Source of the DNA: an uncultured Collinsella sp. | Lineage (GTDB): Bacteria; Actinomycetota; Coriobacteriia; Coriobacteriales; Coriobacteriaceae | Assembly (NCBI GenBank): GCA_902470895.1 | Contig: CABRID010000046.1 | Location: forward strand, 1 to 15,719 | Reading direction: 5' to 3' | DNA: 15,719 nt | In this document: positions 1-7,623 of the stretch, in pieces | Layout: the number at the start of each line of letters is the position of its first letter | Position numbering within the stretch: the stretch's first letter is position 1 | Program-made: the position numbers and the translations under genes | The notes under the pieces: generated by a model | Database searches by the model: none | What the model saw: only the letters and a program-made list of their open reading frames with translations | What the model was told of the DNA's origin: nothing

Positions 1-44
1 ATCAGCCTCGGTCTCGTGGGCTCGGAGATGTGTATAAGAGACAG
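1..44 (+). other. Untrimmed Nextera i7 adapter with index (artefact)
   Basis: Positions 11-44 match the Nextera transposase adapter of the i7 side, ending in the 19-bp Tn5 mosaic end AGATGTGTATAAGAGACAG at 26-44. Positions 1-10 read AT plus CAGCCTCG, the end of the i7 primer followed by an 8-base index that I recognise as N710. This is library-preparation sequence, not genome. It encodes the spurious peptides MGSEMCIRDR and MYKRQ, which pollute protein databases. Confidence 0.98.
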
Positions 45-140
45 GGTCTTGCCCGAGCCGGCGCCCGCCGAGACAAACAGCGGGCGGTCGAGCGTTTTGA
101 CGACTTGCAGCTGTTGCGGCATCAAAGTCGAAAGATCCAT
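45..140 (-). CDS. addA: AddA/UvrD-type helicase-nuclease subunit, N-terminal 32 codons only
   Basis: This is the start of an ATP-dependent superfamily 1 helicase, cut by the contig end. The 32 visible residues begin MDLSTLMPQQLQVVKTLDRP and end in the Walker A loop GAGSGKT, which binds ATP phosphates. The leading glutamines (PQQLQVV) fit the Q motif that reads the adenine base. The ATG at 140 lies three bases after the stop of the upstream nuclease gene, and its Shine-Dalgarno sequence AAGGAGG sits inside that gene. An addB-like gene directly before a UvrD/AddA-type gene is the usual order for AddAB, which processes double-strand DNA ends for RecA-dependent repair. With only the Walker A region visible, another UvrD-family helicase cannot be excluded, but the neighbour makes AddA most likely. 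The break is an assembly limit, not a gene truncation. Confidence 0.85.
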
Positions 141-143
141 GGT

Positions 144-3100
144 CTACACGTCCCTCCTTACAAACGTTCCTTCGTGGTTATACGAGCAGCGCGCATGCGC
201 GGCCTGCGCCGACGTCGGGTCGACGGCGGCGACGTCGCCCGCCTCGAGCTCGTGCAGGCGCTCGGCAATGCCGGTCTCCACGCGGTCGAGCAGCGCATCG
301 AAGTCCATACTGCCGCCCTCGCCCGGAAAGCCCTTCTTGAGGCCCGGGATGCGACCGTCGCCGCGCTCTTCCTCGAGCAGCTCGGCACTTGCGGCGCCGC
401 GCAGCGCGGGCTTGCCGCCCTTGGTCGAAAAATAGAGCGCAGCACGGGTATCTAGGCCCAGCGCCCGACGCATGGCCTGCGCGTAGATGAGTGTCTGGGT
501 ATGGGGCGGCAGCCAGCGCGGGTCGTCGATGGGGGCCTCGCCCGACTCCTCGTCGCGCACCGTGGGGTCGGCAAGCTTAAACTCCTCAACGCCCGAACGA
601 TGCTTGTAGTCGATTACCACGGCGCGATTCTCGGCATCCACATCCACGCGGTCGATGCGCCCACCGAGTGGCCAACCGGCATACTCGACCTTAAGCTCAT
701 TAAAGGCGAACTCAAGGTAGCGCGGGGTAAAGGGGGCAAGCGCCTCGGACTCGTAGGCAAGCACGCCTTCCAGCTGCGGCAGAATCTCGGCCACCTGGCG
801 CTCCTCCACTGGAGAGAGCGGCACCAGCGGGCCCTCGGTACCGCGCTTCCCGGCGTGCTCGGCCAAGGTCTCGTCAAAGACCTCACGCAGCAGCTCCTGT
901 GCGCGCGGCAGATTCATGGGCGTCACGCGCTCCATGCCCTCCTGCGGAAAACGTGCATGCAAATGCTCCAGCACGTCATGGACGAAGTTGCCCTTCTCCA
1001 TGTTGCCAAAGTCCGCGTCGATGGACTGGGGCTTGACGCGATACGAGACGAACCAGCACAGCGGGCAGGTGGAATATGCCTCGATCTGCGAGGCGGACGT
1101 CAGGCGCGGCACGAGCGGTGCGCCCTCGCCCTCGCCATCGCGACGGCGCAGGACCAAATACGGCACGGCCTCGGCGCTCAGATGCTGAGGGGCTTCACAG
1201 GTCACGCGCTCGCGCCTAAGACCTTCGCCTGCCGCGGGATCAAAGTCGGCGATGATATCGCCCTCGCCCACGCGCGTGGGCTTGGCAGCGCCAGCGGCCT
1301 CGGCATGTGCCCGCAGCTCTGTCCATACGGCTGCCGGGTAGCATTCGCGTGCCTGACGATCGTGCGTCACGCGGGCGAGCGCGACCGGACCGCTCGCCGC
1401 CTGCATCGCACGGCCAAAGCGCACGCGCAGCAGGGCGGCGGGCTCCAAAGACACGCCGTCGCGGCGCAGCTCGGCCGTCAACGTGGCAAGCGGGCCCTCT
1501 TCGTGCGAAAGCGGATAGCTGTCCAGGTCGACATCGGCAAACAGCACGGCATCGTAGCTGCCGGGGCGCAGAGCCGCCGCATCGGCAAGCGAAGCAAAGC
1601 GAGCCTGGGCACGTGGCGCACGGTCAACCTCGTGGGTCTCGTAATCGTAGGCGGTGCTACGCTTATCCACCTTGGTGCGAATGCCATCGAGCACGGGCAC
1701 GGTCGCGGCCTGCGACACGTCGAGCGCGCGGGCGCCATTCATAAGGATGTCGATGACATGGCGCAGCAGGGCCACCTCCGCCTGGCGACGGGCTTGGCCA
1801 TCCAAGCTGCCCAGCAAGCGATCGGGCAACGCCTCGGCAACGGCAAGCATGGCCTTGAGCGCCGTCACGGGCTTGTCACGCCACAGTGCCTGGAACACGT
1901 CCGAGACCACACACGGTACGTTCTTAAACCAGTTTTCGTCGCTCGCCGCCTTGCGCGCGCCCCTCACCTGGCCCTGAACGCTCTGCAGCAGGCTCTTAAC
2001 GCCCGCAGTAGTCTTGCTACGCGAGAGACGCATATTCTTATCGAAGGTACGGGCATTGACGGCATCAGCGCCCGAAAGCGGACTGTAGATCCAGTCGGTA
2101 AGCTCCGGCGCGGGCCACCACTCGGTCTTTGACGCCGTGCCCTCATCGGCGGCCTTCATACGCTCGATCAGGCCGGCGAGCGCCGCAAACTGCCTGCCCG
2201 CAATGGATTGGGAAAACGCCGTGAGCTCAACTGTCTCGGCAGCAATATGACGAGCCGCCAGACGAGAGGCGAGCTCACCGAACAGCTGGGGTGCCCGGGC
2301 AGAAACAACGAGCACGCGCATGGGGTCGGCGGGCGTTGCAGTAGCTTTATCGGCCTTGGACTCCTTGTGCGCTTTCACCAACTTATCGATGGCGTCCGCA
2401 TAAGCATGGGCACGGGCATGGGGGCCGGCGACCTCAATAAAGGCAGGCTGAGCGGCGGTCCCGCAAGCGGCATCAGACGCGACGGCGTCCTCCCCCAGCG
2501 GCGCGGCCTCAAACAACACGTCGCGGGCATCAAATGCCGCGGCGAGCTCCTCGCGCATCGCCGCCTGCTCGCGGGCAAGCAGCACGACGACCTCTCCCCC
2601 ATTGTTCGCCACGGCAGACAGCAGCTCGAGCAGGCCGTGCGTAAACGACGTGATACCGCGCACGCATACGGCGCGGGCGCACGCCGGCAGGTTATCGGCC
2701 AGGGCACCGGCCATAATGTCAGCCGCCTCGCAGGGCTCGACCATATCTCGACGGTCCAAACCACCCGCGTAGGCACGCAAAAGCTCGAACACGCGAGCCT
2801 CGGCATCGCTTTTTGGCTCAGGCTGGCAATTGTTGCCACGGCATCGCTCGGTCGTCGTCCCCGCCACACCCGGTAGCACGTCGCGGGCCATGCGCGCGAG
2901 CATGCGCACCGTGCCCTGGCTGCGCGAAAGCGGCTGCAAATCGGCATCATCGAGACGCGTTACCATGTCCGAGAACAGCATCTGGCGTTGCAGGTTGTCG
3001 ACGAAACCGCGCCCGTCGCCCAAAAGCTCCCAAAGCGAGCGAAGCCACGACGTAGGCGTCTTGTAGTCGATACCCAGTGAAACACCGGCTTCCGCCGCGT

Positions 3101-3242
3101 CATGACGGCACAGGTCGAGCTCGGCAAACGTTGGCGCCAGCAGCACGGCACGCCCGTGGCGAGCAATAAGGTCGGCAAGCAGCGCCGACTCGGCATCGCT
3201 CAAATCCGTGCCGGCATTGGTGGTATAGATTCGAACAGGCAT
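144..3242 (-). CDS. addB: AddB/RexB-like helicase-nuclease subunit with RecB-family PD-(D/E)XK nuclease domain
   Basis: At 1032 residues it is close to AddB/RexB in length. The C-terminal third is a RecB-type nuclease: cysteines in YSTCPLCWF (C726, C729), the GNFVHDVLE helix (H755), E844 in LEFAFN, D864 in GRIDRVD, D878 and K880 in VIDYK, and the QxxxY motif in QTLIYAQAM (Q916, Y920). These are the metal and catalytic residues of the family. The N-terminal two thirds fit the helicase-like fold of AddB but show no Walker A, so it probably does not hydrolyse ATP. AddB normally holds a 4Fe-4S cluster through one Cys before the nuclease domain and three near the C terminus. Here the C terminus keeps only C1019 (ARCSYNHEGTF). 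The ATG at 3242 has GGAGG three bases upstream, which is tight. The gene directly precedes an AddA-like gene, with which it would form the AddAB double-strand-break resection complex. Naming it addB rather than a generic PD-(D/E)XK nuclease is inference. Confidence 0.85.
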   Translation of the reverse strand: MPVRIYTTNAGTDLSDAESALLADLIARHGRAVLLAPTFAELDLCRHDAAEAGVSLGIDYKTPTSWLRSLWELLGDGRGFVDNLQRQMLFSDMVTRLDDADLQPLSRSQGTVRMLARMARDVLPGVAGTTTERCRGNNCQPEPKSDAEARVFELLRAYAGGLDRRDMVEPCEAADIMAGALADNLPACARAVCVRGITSFTHGLLELLSAVANNGGEVVVLLAREQAAMREELAAAFDARDVLFEAAPLGEDAVASDAACGTAAQPAFIEVAGPHARAHAYADAIDKLVKAHKESKADKATATPADPMRVLVVSARAPQLFGELASRLAARHIAAETVELTAFSQSIAGRQFAALAGLIERMKAADEGTASKTEWWPAPELTDWIYSPLSGADAVNARTFDKNMRLSRSKTTAGVKSLLQSVQGQVRGARKAASDENWFKNVPCVVSDVFQALWRDKPVTALKAMLAVAEALPDRLLGSLDGQARRQAEVALLRHVIDILMNGARALDVSQAATVPVLDGIRTKVDKRSTAYDYETHEVDRAPRAQARFASLADAAALRPGSYDAVLFADVDLDSYPLSHEEGPLATLTAELRRDGVSLEPAALLRVRFGRAMQAASGPVALARVTHDRQARECYPAAVWTELRAHAEAAGAAKPTRVGEGDIIADFDPAAGEGLRRERVTCEAPQHLSAEAVPYLVLRRRDGEGEGAPLVPRLTSASQIEAYSTCPLCWFVSYRVKPQSIDADFGNMEKGNFVHDVLEHLHARFPQEGMERVTPMNLPRAQELLREVFDETLAEHAGKRGTEGPLVPLSPVEERQVAEILPQLEGVLAYESEALAPFTPRYLEFAFNELKVEYAGWPLGGRIDRVDVDAENRAVVIDYKHRSGVEEFKLADPTVRDEESGEAPIDDPRWLPPHTQTLIYAQAMRRALGLDTRAALYFSTKGGKPALRGAASAELLEEERGDGRIPGLKKGFPGEGGSMDFDALLDRVETGIAERLHELEAGDVAAVDPTSAQAAHARCSYNHEGTFVRRDV
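153..159 (-). promoter_or_regulatory. Ribosome binding site of the addA-like gene, inside the upstream CDS
   Basis: On the minus strand AAGGAGG lies 12 bases before the ATG at 140. It is formed by the codons of the last residues V-R-R-D-V of the AddB-like protein, where both arginines use AGG, a codon normally avoided in GC-rich genomes. The two genes are therefore probably translated from one message. Confidence 0.75.
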
Positions 3243-3324
3243 GGTCCTCCGCTCAAACTGTTCGCAATAATCAATGTATCCATCCTACCCGCCCAAGCGG
3301 ACAGATTTGCCCCACGCCAACAGA

Positions 3325-3413
3325 TTTGATCCCTTGGGGACGGAGGAAAACGGATCATCGAGGGGGTCAGTCTAACCCGGTGATCCGTTTTCCTCCGTCC
3401 CCAAGGGATCAAA
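3325..3413. repeat. 33-bp perfect inverted repeat with 23-nt spacer (TTGGGGACG-core element)
   Basis: Arms at 3325-3357 and 3381-3413 are exact reverse complements over 33 bases. Each contains the core TTGGGGACGGAGGAAAACGG (reversed in the right arm). The right arm runs into the A-tract of the adjacent terminator. The element sits between the promoter side of the addB-like gene and the end of yerC. A close variant of one arm recurs at 15051-15072. Confidence 0.9.
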
Positions 3414-3438
3414 AAACCGCCCCCGGAGGAGCGGTTTT
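3411..3438 (-). terminator. Intrinsic terminator of the yerC-like gene
   Basis: On the minus strand the stem AAAACCGC / GCGGTTTT (3431-3438 with 3413-3420) closes a 10-nt loop and is followed by a run of T. It begins 24 bases after the stop codon at 3462. The stem is A/T-flanked on both sides, so it may also work on the other strand. Confidence 0.8.
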
Positions 3439-3461
3439 GTACAATTCGTTTTTTGCGCGGC

Positions 3462-3761
3462 CTACTCGCCATCCTCCAGCTTAATGAGAATCTTGCGGTA
3501 GCCACCGTACTCGCCGTTGAGCGCCTTGGATACACGGCTCACCGTGGTGGACGAAGCGCCGGTACGCGCCTGAACCTCGACATAGGGCTCGCCCTCGTCC
3601 AGGTAACGCGCGACCTGCAGACGCTGCGATAGATCGCAAATCTCACGTGGCGTGCAGATATCGGTCAAAAACGCTTGGATATCTTTCTCGTCGTCCAAAA
3701 GGCTAAATGCGTGGACCAGCTGCTTGACATCAGGCTTGTCAAACATGTTCTCGATATTCAT
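3462..3761 (-). CDS. YerC/YecD-family TrpR-like transcriptional regulator
   Basis: The 99-residue protein matches the YerC/YecD family, small DNA-binding proteins related to the Trp repressor. The N-terminal helices (about 10-55) include TPREICDLSQRLQVARYL, as in TrpR-type dimers. A helix-turn-helix follows at about 59-81 (VEVQARTGASSTTVSRVSKAL). Its second helix, SSTTVSRVSKAL, is the recognition helix. Length is normal for the family. The ATG at 3761 has only a weak GGCGGT upstream as a possible ribosome site. The gene stands alone between two terminator-like elements. The targets and ligand of YerC proteins are poorly defined, and nothing here shows what it controls; there are no trp genes nearby. 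Confidence 0.88.
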   Translation of the reverse strand: MNIENMFDKPDVKQLVHAFSLLDDEKDIQAFLTDICTPREICDLSQRLQVARYLDEGEPYVEVQARTGASSTTVSRVSKALNGEYGGYRKILIKLEDGE

Positions 3762-4083
3762 CGATCACCGCCAAACCCGCCAAAAGGCATCGAAGTTGAT
3801 ACTGACATCGGGCATCGTTCACCCGTAATATGCAATAGGGCAACGCCTGTGGCTTTTGCCCGTAGCAGTTTAGCACACCACCAAACTAAAGCGACAAGAC
3901 TCTCTGCCAGCGGCACGTTTTTTAGGACGAACGCCGTTTTGAAACCGACTGCGCACGCAAGCTCCACGAATATCTGGAACAATGGGTGCCCAAACAAGGC
4001 CGTGTCCGTGCATCTATCCGAGTTGCAAAGGTGTGTGCCCCTCACGCCCCTCACCACGCCATGCGCAAGAAAGGATTCCCACC
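3762..4083. other. Divergent intergenic region between yerC and the PF04020-like gene; possible yerC promoter
   Basis: For the minus strand there is a possible promoter with TTGTCG (3892-3897), a 19-bp spacer and TAAACT (3867-3872), the latter preceded by TG as in extended -10 sites. Transcription would begin near 3860, exactly at the foot of an imperfect stem-loop (3838-3861: GGGCAA and GCC paired with GGC and TTGCCC). No convincing plus-strand promoter was found. Apart from this stretch, I see nothing recognisable. Confidence 0.35.
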
Positions 4084-4449
4084 ATGCGCTTTTTGCTCAA
4101 CTGGCTTTTGACCTCAATCGCCATCGCGATCGCAACGTTTCTCGTCCCCGGCATTCAGCCCTTCGGCATGGCCGACGCCTGGGTCTGCTTTGCCTTCGTG
4201 GGACTGTTCCTCAACATCGTCGACTCGCTCGTCAAGCCGTTCCTGACGGTCATCTCGCTGCCGCTCACTATTATCACGCTTGGTATTTTTCAGCTCGTAG
4301 TCAACAGCTTTATGCTCGAGCTGGCCAGCTACCTGTCGGTCAATCTGCTGGGCGCGGGTATCTCCATTGCCGGCTTTGGATCGGCCTTTATGGGCAGCAT
4401 CCTGGTATCCATCATGCGCAGCATTCTCGACAGCATCGCCAGGAACTAA
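4084..4449 (+). CDS. Small four-helix membrane protein, phage holin 4_2 superfamily (YvlD/DUF-type)
   Basis: The 121-residue protein is almost entirely hydrophobic, with predicted membrane segments at about 3-22, 31-48, 52-80 and 88-115. The block NIVDSLVKPFLTVISLPLTI followed by TLGIF and LVVNSFML is characteristic of the PF04020 family (YvlD in Bacillus). Members are chromosomal membrane proteins despite the holin name, and no phage genes are nearby. The ATG at 4084 was chosen because AAAGGA lies eight bases upstream and the hydrophobic segment begins at once; the reading frame stays open upstream to 3982, but that stretch encodes a Cys/Pro-rich peptide without coding character. The gene is monocistronic, with a hairpin downstream. 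Its function is unknown; a role in envelope homeostasis has been suggested for relatives. Confidence 0.85.
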   Translation: MRFLLNWLLTSIAIAIATFLVPGIQPFGMADAWVCFAFVGLFLNIVDSLVKPFLTVISLPLTIITLGIFQLVVNSFMLELASYLSVNLLGAGISIAGFGSAFMGSILVSIMRSILDSIARN

Positions 4450-4486
4450 AGCGACCGGATACGGACCGCCACAACATGCCAAAACG

Positions 4487-4520
4487 AAGGCCGTCCATCG
4501 CAACGATGGGCGGCCTTGTC
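4487..4520 (+). terminator. Putative terminator after the PF04020-like gene
   Basis: A 14-bp stem (4487-4500 with 4504-4517; AAGGCCGTCCATCG and CGATGGGCGGCCTT, one G-T pair) closes a 3-nt loop. The following bases GTCATTTG are only weakly T-rich. It starts 38 bases after the stop codon. Confidence 0.65.
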
Positions 4521-4543
4521 ATTTGCCAAGCCTCAGAGGGCAA

Positions 4544-4577
4544 GAAAATCTACCATTTCTACCCCGTCCCCAAATGG
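4544..4577 (-). terminator. Possible weak terminator after the Rrf2 gene, built on a TTGGGGACG element
   Basis: On the minus strand CCATTT (4572-4577) can pair with AAATGG (4553-4558), followed by TAGATTTTC. The stem is only 6 bp. The loop carries TTGGGGACG (4565-4573 reversed), the same core as the repeats at 3334 and 14659, so this may be primarily a repeat element. Confidence 0.4.
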
Positions 4578-4586
4578 CGGGTGGGA

Positions 4587-5015
4587 CTAGATGACGTAGT
4601 CGTAGCCCTCGTTGGGGGCGACAAGCGCATCGAGCGTCACGCCGTCGAGGTAGTCGTTTATGAGCTTATCCAGGTTCTTCCACACGTCGAGCGTGGGGCA
4701 CTCATCAGATCGCGAGCAGCCCTTGCAGTCGCCGTCCAAGCATGCGACCGGCGCCAGGCTGCCCTCGGTCAGGCGCAGGATCTCGCCCACCGTGTACTGC
4801 TCGGGCGGACGCGTGAGCACATAGCCGCCGCCTTTGCCGCGCATGCCCGAGAGCATATTGGCGCGCACGAGCGTGGCCAAAATGTTCTCCAGATATTTCT
4901 CCGAAATCCCCTGACGCGCGGCGATCTCTTTGAGGGGAATACGGCCCGCCGCCTGGTGCTCGGCCAGGTCGACCATAACGCGCAGGGCATATCTGCCCTT
5001 TGTGGAAACCAACAT
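4587..5015 (-). CDS. Rrf2-family iron-sulfur or thiol-sensing transcriptional regulator (IscR/CymR-like)
   Basis: The 142-residue protein starts MLVSTKGRYALRVMVDLA, the hallmark N terminus of Rrf2 regulators. A winged helix-turn-helix follows, with ISEKYLENILATLVRANML (about 37-55) as the second and recognition helices and the wing GMRGKGGGYVL (57-67). A cysteine cluster sits at C92, C97, C100 and C106. IscR and similar regulators bind 2Fe-2S through three cysteines in this loop; CymR, the cysteine regulator of Bacillus, lacks them. The gene is transcribed divergently from cysK across a 252-bp A/T-rich gap, so it probably controls cysK, itself, or both. On the minus strand AAAGG lies about 12 bases before the ATG at 5015. 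Which signal it senses (cluster status, cysteine or redox) cannot be decided from sequence. Confidence 0.9.
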   Translation of the reverse strand: MLVSTKGRYALRVMVDLAEHQAAGRIPLKEIAARQGISEKYLENILATLVRANMLSGMRGKGGGYVLTRPPEQYTVGEILRLTEGSLAPVACLDGDCKGCSRSDECPTLDVWKNLDKLINDYLDGVTLDALVAPNEGYDYVI

Positions 5016-5132
5016 ATATATTGCTGCCTTTCGGTCTTTTAATTCGTAGAAATTCTAGCCGAAAAATTGGTTTTGAAAATACCTATTCCCGTCAAGCTGG
5101 TTAATCGACTCGTAATAATCTTCTATTTCCTA

Positions 5133-5161
5133 TTGCATTACTAGGCTTTAGTGCCTACTAT
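5133..5161 (+). promoter_or_regulatory. cysK promoter with palindrome in the spacer
   Basis: TTGCAT (5133-5138) and TACTAT (5156-5161) are separated by exactly 17 bp. The spacer holds TAGGC (5142-5146) and GCCTA (5153-5157), an inverted repeat that reaches into the -10 hexamer. A protein bound there would block RNA polymerase, so this is a candidate operator for the divergent Rrf2 regulator. The -35 is poor, which fits a regulated promoter. Confidence 0.5.
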
Positions 5162-5168
5162 GCTTGCC

Positions 5169-5235
5169 AACAGCAAACGAACAACCTATAAGGTTTGTGG
5201 GTTTCGCTGTTACACACACCGTAAAACCACACGGT
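5169..5235 (+). other. Two stem-loops in the cysK leader
   Basis: The first hairpin (5169-5211) pairs AACAGC with GCTGTT, AAAC with GTTT, and an inner ACAA-CCT with AGG-TTGT, with small bulges and an ATA loop. The second (5218-5235) pairs ACCGT with ACGGT. Neither is followed by a T-run, so neither is an intrinsic terminator. No T-box or known riboswitch core was recognised. The leader would be about 100 nt long. Confidence 0.45.
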
Positions 5236-5267
5236 ATCCAGTCATTTGAACACTTTGGAGGTTCACC

Positions 5268-6206
<939 letters not shown>

Positions 6207-6305
6207 GGTCTGTCGCCCATAGGCTGAGCCCAGGGACGAGCCGGTCTCCTCTCTCCCGGCAGCCTGAGCCCATCCAATCAGGGTGTCCCACGAGACGTCC
6301 GAACT

Positions 6306-6314
6306 TGCTACAAT
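6306..6314 (+). promoter_or_regulatory. Possible extended -10 promoter of mnmA
   Basis: TGCTACAAT matches an extended -10 element (TG-N-TATAAT with one change). No good -35 lies 17 bp upstream. Transcription would start near 6321, inside the stem of the terminator that follows, so this site and the terminator overlap in space. Confidence 0.4.
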
Positions 6315-6318
6315 GTCT

Positions 6319-6357
6319 GCGGCGCGGAACCAGCCTCCCGCGCCGCTTTTCTTTTTT
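6319..6357 (+). terminator. Strong intrinsic terminator between cysK and mnmA
   Basis: The stem GCGGCGCG (6319-6326) and CGCGCCGC (6339-6346) closes a 12-nt loop and is followed by TTTTCTTTTTT. It should end cysK transcripts 110-150 bases after the stop codon and thus separate cysK from mnmA transcriptionally. Confidence 0.85.
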
Positions 6358-6386
6358 GGCCACATGCCACCAAGGAGAACCTCCCC

Positions 6387-7487
6387 ATGCACAACAAGCG
6401 CGTGCTCGTCGCCATGAGTGGCGGCGTCGATTCCAGCGTAACCGCGTACCTGCTCAAAAGCCAGGGCTGCGAATGTGTCGGTGCCACCATGCGCCTCACC
6501 TGCCCCGCGCCCGATCCCGTCACGGGCATGAGTAAGGTCGACCGCGACATCGCCGATGCAAAGGCCGTCGCCGAGCGCCTGGGGATACCCCACCATGTGC
6601 TCGACCTGCAGCAGACCTTCGACCGCAATGTTATCGAGCGCTTCGTGACCGCCTACCAGGAGGGGTTGACGCCCAACCCGTGCATCATCTGCAACCGCCA
6701 TATTAAGTTTGGCGCGCTGCTCGATGCGGCACTCGATATGGGCTGCGACTACATCGCCACGGGCCACTACGCCAAAACGAGTCAGGCGCCCGACGGCACC
6801 TGGCAGCTGCACCGCGGCGAGGACTCCAAAAAGGACCAGAGCTACTTTTTGTATTCGCTCACGCAGGAACGCCTGGCGCACACGATCTTTCCGCTGGCAG
6901 GCCTGGACAAAGAGCGCGACGTGCGCCGCATTGCCGCCGAGCAGGGCTTCATCAACGCCAAGAAGGCCGAGAGCGAGGATATCTGCTTTATCGCGGACGG
7001 CGACTACGCGGGCTATATCGAGCGCCGCTGCGGACATGCCGCCGAACCGGGCGACATTGTGTGGCGCGACGGCAGCGTGGTCGGACGCCATAACGGCGCG
7101 CTGCGCTATACCATCGGCCAGCGCAAGGGCCTGGGCGTCGCGATGGCGCACCCCGTGTACGTAATGGGCGTCGATGCCGCCAACAACATTGTGCATCTGG
7201 GCGAGGCCGAGGACCTGACGGCCACAGCGCTCACGGCCAACGACTGGATCTGGAGCGCCCCCGCCGACCGCATGGAGGCCGAGCTGGATGCCGGCGGCAT
7301 TCGCGTGGGCGCCAAGTACCGCTACCGTCAAAAGGACCAGGCAGCAACCCTTACACGTGGCGAAGACGGGCAAATGCTGCTAACTTTTGACGAGCCACAG
7401 CGAGCCATCGCCCGCGGCCAAGCCGTTGTAGTCTACCGCGGCGACATCGTCCTGGGCGGCGGTACCGTGACTGCCGCCATCAAGTAG
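6387..7487 (+). CDS. mnmA: tRNA-specific 2-thiouridylase MnmA
   Basis: MnmA activates U34 of tRNA for Lys, Glu and Gln with ATP and inserts sulfur to give 2-thiouridine, taking persulfide sulfur from a cysteine desulfurase directly or through a relay. The 366-residue length is typical. The PP-loop SGGVDSS (11-17) binds ATP. C99 in TPNPCIICN and C200 in SEDICFI are the two catalytic cysteines, which form a transient disulfide. DSKKDQSYFL (147-156) is the conserved tRNA-binding block. TIGQRKGLG marks the central domain, and the C-terminal beta-barrel runs from about 280. AAGGAG lies nine bases before the ATG at 6387. It follows cysK but is separated from it by a strong terminator. No cysteine desulfurase gene is in the window. 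Confidence 0.97.
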   Translation: MHNKRVLVAMSGGVDSSVTAYLLKSQGCECVGATMRLTCPAPDPVTGMSKVDRDIADAKAVAERLGIPHHVLDLQQTFDRNVIERFVTAYQEGLTPNPCIICNRHIKFGALLDAALDMGCDYIATGHYAKTSQAPDGTWQLHRGEDSKKDQSYFLYSLTQERLAHTIFPLAGLDKERDVRRIAAEQGFINAKKAESEDICFIADGDYAGYIERRCGHAAEPGDIVWRDGSVVGRHNGALRYTIGQRKGLGVAMAHPVYVMGVDAANNIVHLGEAEDLTATALTANDWIWSAPADRMEAELDAGGIRVGAKYRYRQKDQAATLTRGEDGQMLLTFDEPQRAIARGQAVVVYRGDIVLGGGTVTAAIK

Positions 7488-7501
7488 TCCCATCCCCTTC
7501 A

Positions 7502-7572
7502 TAAGTTGCGGTGAAATAGGGACTGTTTAAGCGTTTAAAACCGCCAAACAGTCCCTATTTCACCGCAACTTA
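7502..7572. repeat. 27-bp perfect inverted repeat with 17-nt spacer
   Basis: Arms at 7502-7528 and 7546-7572 are exact reverse complements; each carries GTTGCGGTGAAATAGGGACT or its complement. It lies between the convergent ends of mnmA (7487) and the M42 gene (7624). No T-run follows on either strand, so it is not a classic intrinsic terminator although it would fold strongly in either transcript. It shares no core with the TTGGGGACG elements. Confidence 0.88.
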
Positions 7573-7579
7573 GAGAGGA

Positions 7580-7615
7580 CGGCCTCGGTCGGTACTGCTG
7601 TGTCAGCCGAGGCCG
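7580..7615 (-). terminator. Terminator-like hairpin after the M42 peptidase gene
   Basis: CGGCCTCGG (7580-7588) pairs with CCGAGGCCG (7607-7615) over 9 bp with an 18-nt loop. It starts nine bases beyond the stop codon at 7624. The minus-strand sequence after it, TCCTCTCT, is only a weak U-tract. Confidence 0.5.
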
Positions 7616-7623
7616 CTGCATTG

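Noticed and set aside
16..455. Plus-strand frames beginning MGSEMCIRDR and MYKRQ
   Set aside because: The start codons lie in adapter sequence, and the rest is antisense to the addA fragment and addB-like gene.
501..2132. 543-codon plus-strand frame
   Set aside because: It is antisense to the AddB-like gene, which carries clear nuclease motifs. Long antisense frames are expected in GC-rich sequence, and this one shows no known domain.
3325..3413. CRISPR array or insertion sequence
   Set aside because: Only one inverted pair is present, with no regularly spaced direct repeats and no transposase.
4084..4449. Phage holin indicating a prophage
   Set aside because: The holin 4_2 family name is historical; no lysin, integrase or structural phage genes are near.
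5162..5267. T-box or SAM-type riboswitch in the cysK leader
   Set aside because: Two hairpins are present, but there is no T-box sequence, no terminator/antiterminator pair and no recognised aptamer core.
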